Source: Asterias amurensis (lineage: Eukaryota; Echinodermata; Asteroidea; Forcipulatida; Asteriidae). Taken from it: DNA of 64,000 bases. The translations under genes and the position numbers were made by a program. The notes beneath the pieces were generated by a model. The model saw nothing but the letters and a program-made list of their open reading frames with translations. It did no database searches and had not been told where the DNA came from. Numbering within the stretch: position 1 is the stretch's first letter; the number at the start of each line of letters is the position of its first letter. Below, in pieces: positions 29,473-64,000 of the stretch. The stretch is taken from positions 14,094,012 through 14,158,011 of the forward strand of contig NC_092665.1 in the NCBI RefSeq assembly GCF_032118995.1. Reading direction: 5' to 3'.

Positions 29473-30993
29473 GGAATGTCATTCCAGTCCTTAGTATTCA
29501 GTTAATACTCCCATCCATCCAAGCCAAAAACGTTGAACAGTTTCATCAATGTGAAACAACAAAAAAACACAATATTTTTTGAGATATTTTGTTATTGTTA
29601 ATTTGTAAATTCGTGCGATTTATTTCTCCGGTTTCTGTACGCGTTGGTTTGGGGATGGGGGGAAATGCTGCTTAGTCGAACAAAACGGAAAATTATCCCT
29701 GGAGAATCAGATATAATAGTAAGCGATCTCAGACCGACAGACAAGTAAAACTGTTTGTTCTCAATAATGAACACAAACCACACTCAGGCTGTATGGAGTT
29801 TGTTGTTCTGTGCTGGAGTCACACGGTCGTGCGCTCGGAAACTTCATGTGAAAGCCTAAGCTATAAGTTGCCAAACGTGTGTTTGCCGAGTGTTTGAACT
29901 ATTTATCACGGGTATACAATCCCTCCCAAATGGATAGCACTTACCTTGAATTCAAGGGGCGTAAATTTTTACCGATTTACGGCAAAACAGTGTACTGATT
30001 CCGACCGTCATCAAGAGCTCCTAGCAGTGCAACCGCAGAGTTATATGTGCGCGCGTGGATTGAATAGACCTTTCTTTTGCAACGTCACAGCCCGAGTTTT
30101 TGCCAACCCAGATTGGAAAACTATGGAAAGCCGTAAGTGCAAATTGAGAAAAGATCGCTATTTTTGGTAACAATGTAACCAAATTTATTTATTTTGTTAA
30201 AAACAAAACAAATAATAATGAGAAGTTTTTTTTGTTTTATTGAAAGTTTGCAGAAAATGCTGAAATTGGTTAAAACATCTGTTTTTACGATTGAGTGTTT
30301 TACTAACATTCGGCCGACCATGCCAACCAAGGCGGTTTGTTTATCAACAAAAGAAAGGTCTATAATACCGCCAATTTGTGTTTGTGCCGCGCTAGGTGCG
30401 ATGTTTTGTTCGTCAGCCCGCGCGATGCAGCCAATCAGGCGCGTGCAACAGCGTGTCTGATTTGGATGACGTCATACCAGAGCCATGGTGTACAGGGCCC
30501 AATGGGAGACTGGAGGGCAGCAGACCTACCAGGTAAGGGTGCACAACTTCTATAGCAAACAATGGCAAATGCTAAAAGTTCAAAAATACTCAACAAATAT
30601 TTAAAAGTCTCTCAGCCTCTTGAAGATACATTGTCATACAACTAAATTTCAGATTACTTCTCAAGTTTTGGTAGGTCAGCATTTTGGAATTTTTGCTAAT
30701 TACCCTAAAAGAAACACTCCCCAAAACTTGGGGAACTCGTGTCCAGTACGTCCTGTTCAAGAACAGTTTGGTTTATGCTGGCAATGTGTTATGAAAAAAT
30801 AATACAGTTTGGCTAAATCTAAAATACAAAATCAAAAACACGCAAACCACAAGGTATTTGCTGTCGGTGACCGTCACTCATGCTTCTCCTATTCCTAAGT
30901 TGTTGACATTACCCAGAGCCGTATATTATACGGCTCTGACATTACCTGGTGAAGAGCGCCCTCTCTTGGTGATTGGCAGATAGTCTAAAGTTT

Positions 30994-31137
30994 CCCATTT
31001 CATAGAGCTGCTAAGCACACAAATTTGCTTAGCATGAACTTTGTACCTTGATCAAAACAGGATTACCAACCAAATTTCCATTTGTTGCATTTTGCTAAGA
31101 AATGTTCTGTGCCGAGCAGCTCTGAAATTGAGCCCTG
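30994..31137. repeat. MITE family G, shortened copy
   Basis: CATTTCATAGAGCTGCTAAG left and GCCGAGCAGCTCTGAAATTG right with the internal AACAGGATTACCAACCAAAT. About 75 bases are missing relative to 873-1094. Confidence 0.65.
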
Positions 31138-31265
31138 ATGATGTGGTGTTCGCTCTCGGTATGAACGGGCAGCTATTTATTTTTTCTGTACATCAAAGTT
31201 GCCACTGTTTAGTGCTTTTCAATTGGGATTTTTGTCTTTCTAAAGTGATTAAATTAAGGGATTTC

Positions 31266-31470
31266 TGGAATGAAGGTAGTCTTGGCCCAAGACTATGGTG
31301 CTTGATTCTGGATAGTGTACTACACGTGGTTGAATCGCCAAAGTCTAGATTTTAAGCCGTCCAATTAACTAAATCATACCGTGGCGGGCGCGCTTTGGCG
31401 ATTCAACCGCGTGTGTAGTACACTATCCAGAATCAAGCACCATAGTCTTGGGCCAAGACTAGAATGAAGG
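31266..31470. repeat. Foldback with about 78-bp arms
   Basis: TGAAGGTAGTCTTGGCCCAA...TTGAATCGCCAAAG (31266-31343) is inverted at 31393-31470, separated by about 50 bases. Arms are nearly identical. Confidence 0.85.
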
Positions 31471-31501
31471 AGGAAAAAGATCAGGAAAAACGTGGGGATG
31501 G

Positions 31502-32250
31502 CAGTTCTATACTTAGCCTTGCTCAAGGCAGTCGCATTATTCGCTCCGAAAAGACGCAGCTGTAAACCCACCCGCCGTATACCCTGTGCATGGTGTGTGC
31601 ATGGAGGACTCCATGGTGTGTGCGATCACACCAAATGACCCACCCGTATACACTGTCACATCGCACGAATACTGTTCACACAAGTCATCGCACTCGTACA
31701 CCACTAACCGCATGCGGAGGCCGTCAGGCCGACAGCCTTGTCGGGTCTGTATCTTCCCGTTTTAATGTGTTGTATTGAAAAAATTCCAATAGTGGACGAA
31801 ATTGGGGGGCTCTAGGATATGCTAGTATGCAGCTCATGAATATGTATATCGTTCGTCAGACCTATCAGACAACACAGGATGTGAGGCAAATGAATTATTC
31901 ATTTTGACGTCCAATCACACACGCCTATCATGCTCGCTGAGCGTCCGTGGTGGTGGTGTGTGATGATGTAGACATGTCTCATTTTTCGCGGGCATTATGG
32001 TAATGAGCTGACCGTGGGAACTCTTCGCTTATTATAGTAATGAGGTCAGTGGCTTCAACACAGATCCTACAAGGCTGTCGGCCTGACGGCCTCCGCATGC
32101 GAATAGTGTACGGGGGCATCGTGTCGTGCGATGTTACGCACAGTGAATACGGGTGGGTTTTACGCACAGTGAATACGGGTGGGTTTTTATACAGCGGCGG
32201 TCTTTTTTCGGAGTGAATAATTCGACTGCCTTGAGCAAGGCTATTCTATA
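31502..32250. repeat. Large inverted-repeat element, about 750 bp
   Basis: The left arm, TAGCCTTGCTCAAGGCAGTC (31514 on) and GCATGCGGAGGCCGTCAGGC (31711 on), is mirrored at 32061-32101 and 32179-32250. The arms carry repeated ACCC(A)CCCGTAT...CAC units. The interior has no ORF with transposase features. Confidence 0.78.
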
Positions 32251-33303
32251 CTACAAGATGCGACCGGGCACAATACATTATGTACACTGTATAAGTATGT
32301 ACATGTAATGTACAGTGGGTTTAGCCATAATGTTGTAATGATGTGAGCAGTTCAATTACCTTCCTCCATGGTTAAGGATAGCGGCTGACAAAACAACTTT
32401 CTCCTAGCTTTCAGACACATCATCTAGAGGGCGAAATATCAACTCTAGGGTTATAGTTGTATACCGTCAAATGCAAGAAAATAGCACAAACAAAGTGGTA
32501 ATTCTGCCTGTGTTTGGACACAAAATAAAAGCGTGATCGTTTCTCCGTGCCATTTCCCCGGCATGCCTTGCTAACTCATGGTGTCAGCAGGATCTCGTGC
32601 CCCCCCCCCCGCCCCATTTTATAGAGCCGCTTACGGCCGAATTTGTGCTTACGGCGAGTTTCTATCTCATAAAGTCGTTCTCCGGATCGGAAACAAACTC
32701 AGAGACACAGAAGGAGACGAGGAAGATAACAAATGTCTTACATCGGGTACGTGCTGCAAAAGAGCATCGGTGTAGAATCAACTAGTGACGAACTGTCCAC
32801 CCTCATGCAAGACAGAATTACTCGAGCCCGCCTAGGTGGGCGACCGAGTGAGTAGGCATATACGTTCAAACCGGGGACCTACAAAAGAGGACAAGGGTCA
32901 ACGGTTCGGGAAAGGTCCACAGTTGGAAAACGTGTACACAACAAATAGGAACTGTTGCAAAAAGAAGTTTTTGAGTTTAAACAAAGGAGGGACACTAGGA
33001 GGTCCACGGTTGCAGGTGTATACAATCCCGCGTGAGTGAGTATCTGGAGCCGCTAGCTGTAGATGAGGTATTCTCTCGGCCCCAGCGGCCAGTCTTTCCA
33101 GGACCACTGGGGTGGGCTAATAATCGCTTGCACAGATTCTTGTTCAGGAAGTACGTCATGCGTACAGTGCATAGAAATATGGTGCAGTGTGAGTGTGATG
33201 CATGATGGGACTGCGCATTATTAAACCAATGACAGTGCATGATACGTTTGCCCATCCCAGCGCCTTTGTTAAAAGCAAGGCGCTGGGGACGAGCGGATAG
33301 TAA

Positions 33304-33455
33304 GTATAGACTTGACTCAAGTCTCAATCCCGTGTGAGTCCTTTTATTTTCAGTCCCATCACCTAACATCACAATAGTTTAAATTTGACGGCAGATTATA
33401 ATAGGGATCTCTCGCAAGAGCACGGGATTTGAATCAAGTCTATAGTAGGATGCCA
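33304..33455. repeat. Foldback element, GACTTGACTCAAGT ends
   Basis: TAGACTTGACTCAAGTCTCA...CCGTGTGAG left and AGAGCACGGGATTTGAATCA...AGTCTATAG right. Confidence 0.6.
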
Positions 33456-34019
33456 TAATTCCAGCAATGAAGAAGTGAATGACATAACTATACAAATCAT
33501 TGTTGAACGCGTGAGATATCCTCCCGATTGTATTGCTAACCTTCAAAATACGCGCCAAATACAGGCGCTCGGAAGTTTGCATGAGCGTGCATGCAAAGAA
33601 GTGTTTTACAAAAGAGTGCGCTATCAGACGAACTTTCTGCACAATTCGCCTTACGGGGGCAACAGAATATCAAGGAGAAAATAATGTCCCGGATGTTTTC
33701 AGATTCGGCCCAGTTCTAGGTTGAAACTTTAATATAATAATTTTGATTGATTTTTTTCCAGAAACGCACTTGTTTTTATCAAGTCAGAATGTCTTATAAA
33801 AAAGGTAGTAAATATATGGCATACCATGAGTGCTGAAGAAAGGCGATTTTTTTTCAAGAAATGCAGTTGTAGTTTTACAGAAATGCCCGTAGAAATAAAA
33901 ATGGTGCCACCCCTTACATTTTACCTTTGTGTTAACCCTTGTGTTGAGATGAAGCCTGCATTCCGAGTGGTTTATCTCAACATGTTTGTTACAGTATCAT
34001 TAAAGGCACTCTAATCCTA

Positions 34020-34440
34020 ATACTGCATGGGTATAAGTGTTGTCATATGAACCCATAATCCTTGACTGACCTTCGTTGGCTTCCGGTTAAGGTATAGGAT
34101 TAATGTATTACATTATTTTGTGACCTTAAACATATTTGATTTTTTTATAGCTTCAGGTTACCTCAGCATAGCCTTTAATCAAGTCGCACGCGGCGGCGGC
34201 ACGCCAGTGCGTGATATCTGGGGGTCGTGTTTGAGAAGGAGGTGCCGCGTGCGCCTTGACTACAGGCTAGCCTTAGCCCTGCCCTGAGTGATCCAACAAC
34301 CTTTACCACAACGAAAGGCACTGGACACCTTTATTAACTGCCAAAGACCAGTATTCTCCCTCGTTGCTCTATCCCATAAGTATAACTAATCGGCGAAAAT
34401 TTGGGCTCAATATTGGTCGTTGAAGTTGCAATAAGACAAA
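34020..34440. repeat. Dispersed repeat, second copy of 12976-13400
   Basis: Same ordered segments, including CGCACGCGGCGGCGGCACGC, with a few substitutions and small indels. Confidence 0.7.
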
Positions 34441-34617
34441 TTCCTGCTTTCAGAAAACTACGTTACTTTAGCGAATGCACTTTGGTGCTTTAGGAGATCA
34501 GAGGGAACAGTTTCTTACAATGTTTTCTCTATCAATATCTCTCCATTGCTCGTTACCAAGTAAGTTTGTAAACCAACATTTATTTTGAGTAATTACCAAT
34601 AGTGTCCAGTGCATTTA
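34312..34617. repeat. MITE family M, diverged copy fused to the dispersed repeat
   Basis: AAAGGCACTGGACACCTTTA left, ATTACCAATAGTGTCCAGTG right. The left half is shared with 13250-13400. Confidence 0.62.
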
Positions 34618-34667
34618 AGCCCACTTCGATCGTTCCAATCTTTGTAGATTGTCCGACCGCATTCGTA

Positions 34668-34890
34668 TTAGACTTGACTCAAGTCCCAATCCCGTGCCAT
34701 CCCCAGGAAACTACTGTTTTGTGATGCTCTGCATTCCAAAACCTGTTCCACATCCATTCTCGGGACCACATTTTGACGGCGAGCGCGCACTGTATGCTAT
34801 ACGTGTTGCTTTATAGTTAGTTTGGGTATATTATGCTTAGGGACCTCTCACACGAGAATGGGACTTGAATAAAGTCTACATTCGCATGGG
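34668..34890. repeat. Foldback element related to 33304-33455
   Basis: TTAGACTTGACTCAAGTCCC...CCGTG left and CACGAGAATGGGACTTGAAT...AGTCTAC right. Confidence 0.6.
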
Positions 34891-36611
34891 ATTCCCGTCC
34901 TTTCTCCATGCCCTATACTCAAACAATGTGTCACTGTCAACTAAAAGTTTCACCCTCTGTGTGGATCATAACTAAGAGTTAAAGTTAAAGTTACACATGC
35001 CTTCGGATTGGGCGACTCTTTGGACTATAAAAGTGGTTTGTTTTGTTTTTATCATAAAACAAGCATGGTTGAAAATATATTTTAAAGGTAGAAGTGATTT
35101 TACACAAACATCCATCTAAATTGGGTAATTTCCCTCTTACTTTTGTCACGATCCGCCATTTTGAGGAACCACATTTTTTTACACCAGAAAATGTTGCACT
35201 GGGAGTAGTTTTTGTGGACTAAAACCACCCAAAATATCGGGCACTCTATGACGTCTTTCGTTTCTAAGTCTCTGAACAGACGAACTCTATAATAACCCTT
35301 TGTGGGAAACGAACTATGTAGTATAAACTGATAAAAAATTACCTCTGACAATGGTATCCGTATAGGAAGGAAATTTTACCTCGGCAGCGAATGGGTGACT
35401 GCAAACATCCGGTACTTTGATACTCCTCTATAACACAAAACAAGCTTCAGGTGAACTTATAATGTAAGTTGAAACTGCTGAGTTGTTTTCGTTTTAGTCG
35501 CGTGACCCGATTTATTAATACCTGATGGCTGAAGATTTGAATTGAAACACTTGCTGTTTATCCTTGATTATAATATTACGTAACTATTTTTTTTTTTTTT
35601 TTTTTTTTTTTGTACACAAAAGTTTACTTGGGCTCTCAATTGCAGTTACGTTACGCGCATGCAGGTTATGGTGCATAGACTCCATGCGCATGACGCCATC
35701 CAGACATAAAAAGGAGTTCCCTCTCTGAAGTCAATGAAGCGCTATCATTGGCAGAGATTATAATATAGCGCGCAGCATGCGTACACGCATGCGCGTTTCC
35801 ATTATTTGACATTTAAGATGGCGGCCATAGCAAGGAGTAACACTACTACTAATAATAATATAAAATAAGGCATTTATAAAGCGCTCTTACACGGGGTACC
35901 ACAGCGCCAAATTTCGTTTCCGGGAAAAAGTAACCATTAATTACATTATTTCGCGTATTATTTATGTTCAATCGAAGCACTGTTTTGTTCCCCCACAGTA
36001 ATATTTTTAATTCCGTCAAATATTATTTCGTTCCCTTGAGGTAACAAAATATTATTGTGTGCCCCTTTAATGACATAATTATCATGTTCCAATCAGGTAA
36101 CGAAATATATTATTATTTCGAGGGCACGAAACGTTCTTTCGAGGAAATGAAATGTAATGTTGATTGCTTTTTCATTTTGAGAAAAAAATCAAACTGTTTT
36201 GCCGATTGAACGAAGTACATTGTGTTTACCCTTTTCAGTGTCCTTTTCTGCTTACGTTTTATAAGAGATCCGTGCAAAAACAATTATGCCCTTGCAAATA
36301 ACCCGAACAAAATAAATGAACTATTTTAAAATGTCAAGCTCAAACACCCCAATAAAGTACAAATAAATCAAAAACAGAAAGAAAAGTGAGATCTATGCAA
36401 AACCAAAACTCCAGTGATTCAAACACAACTTTATTGAAAACGAAAGCGTTTTTGACAGAACTATTTCTGGTGGGTTGGTTGAACTTCGACTAACTGTGCC
36501 AGCAGTGGCCTGCTTCCGGACAACTGTTTGTTCGAAATGATAAATCCAATACTTCTGTAGTTATGAATCTATATGCGCAAAAGTTACACAGGCACTTGTC
36601 GTCTCACGGCC
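34891..36611. other. Gene-poor region, right part
   Basis: Includes a poly-T run (35588-35610), an AAT-linked repeat fragment (35848-35910) and A/T-rich sequence with repeated TATTATTTCG units (35945-36125). No exon is seen. Confidence 0.45.
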
Positions 36612-36887
36612 GCAAGGAAGGCAATGTGGACACGTTTGGTAATTGTCAAAGACCAGTATTCTTACTTGGTTAATCCAACATCACTCTGTGTGCTTTCAGA
36701 CGCATAATAAAATGCTTTGATATTTTGAGTAAGAAATAACCTTTTTTTCTCAACAACTTGGTTACTTCAGAGGGACACGTTTCTCAAAATGTTTTATACT
36801 AACAACAGCTCTTACATGCTTGTTACCAACTAAGTTTTTATGCTAGCAATTATTTTGAGTAATTACCAATAGTGTCCCGTGCCTTTA
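36612..36887. repeat. MITE family M, shortened copy
   Basis: GGCAATGTGGACACGTTTGG left, ATTACCAATAGTGTCCCGTG right. It lies about 390 bases before the SRCR gene start. Confidence 0.7.
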
Positions 36888-37274
36888 AACGGTAAAATTG
36901 CAGGCAGCACTTCCACGGTCGAAACACAAACGGGTTAATGCTGGGAAATATTAGGGGGGGTGTTCCGTGCTTGGGTGTCTGTCAAACACAGAGCACTTCA
37001 TTTAGCCCACTCTTTCCTGTTGAACTGACTGTTCCATTCTCACTTCAACTTCTTATCAGTGGAACAGTCCATTATGAAAACTCCCTCATTCCAAATTACG
37101 AACATGTCGGAAATAGGTTGTAAGACCTCATAAGAGTGTTGGGCGCGCCACTGTGTGCTAAGCACCAAATTCATCAACACTGATAAAGTTGGACATAAAG
37201 GTTGGCCAACCGTTTCAGGAGTCCAACTCACGACAGCTTCATGGTTTATAATTCTTCTGCTTCACTCGTCAAGT

Positions 37275-64000
<26,726 letters not shown>

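Larger units (their letters stand above)
29473..34311. other. Gene-poor region with foldback elements, middle part
   Basis: The recognised elements are 30994-31137, 31266-31470, 31502-32250 and 33304-33455. The rest shows no exon with convincing splice sites or protein similarity. Confidence 0.45.

Overview
The window is animal (metazoan) nuclear DNA. Coding exons are short with GT/AG introns, and more than half of the sequence is intronic or intergenic and full of small inverted-repeat transposons. A very large scavenger receptor cysteine-rich (SRCR) gene beside a TAF5L gene, within this repeat background, suggests an invertebrate deuterostome, most likely an echinoderm. The species cannot be proven from the sequence.

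Layout. (1) 748-6088, + strand: the last seven exons of a TAF5L orthologue, a WD40 subunit of the SAGA/PCAF histone acetyltransferase complex. (2) 7432-11212, - strand: a complete five-exon gene (here gene A) of a family I do not recognise. Its N-terminal exons are short and acidic/basic, and a large last exon carries a CxCG...VGxxCI motif. (3) 13402-about 17480, + strand: a segmental copy of the 3' half of TAF5L, broken by two small insertions and a premature stop (pseudogene). (4) 18220-26893, - strand: gene B, a diverged paralogue of gene A. It has the same last exon and a repeatedly duplicated set of small linker exons, one with a destroyed splice acceptor. (5) 26894-37274: a long gene-poor stretch of foldback elements and MITEs. 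(6) 37275 to the window end, + strand: the 5' part of one giant gene. It has a signal-peptide exon, a 5.3 kb intron, then 29 SRCR domains, each in a single phase 1-1 exon of 330-363 nt, and the gene runs off the right edge.

The SRCR gene is the main content. Every domain keeps six cysteines, the CDDLW and (S/T)ED acidic residues expected of a divalent-cation site, and a GRVE(V/I)(F/Y)...W segment like the bacterial-binding segment of DMBT1. Introns as well as exons recur in blocks, so the array has been built and homogenised by repeated unequal exchange. It is best read as a secreted or surface pattern-recognition receptor of innate immunity.

The TAF5L duplication and the duplicated blocks in gene B act as natural before/after pairs for transposons. 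They give precise empty sites for three MITE families, with target duplications TTAA, TTA and CWG. No tRNA, rRNA or CRISPR was found.
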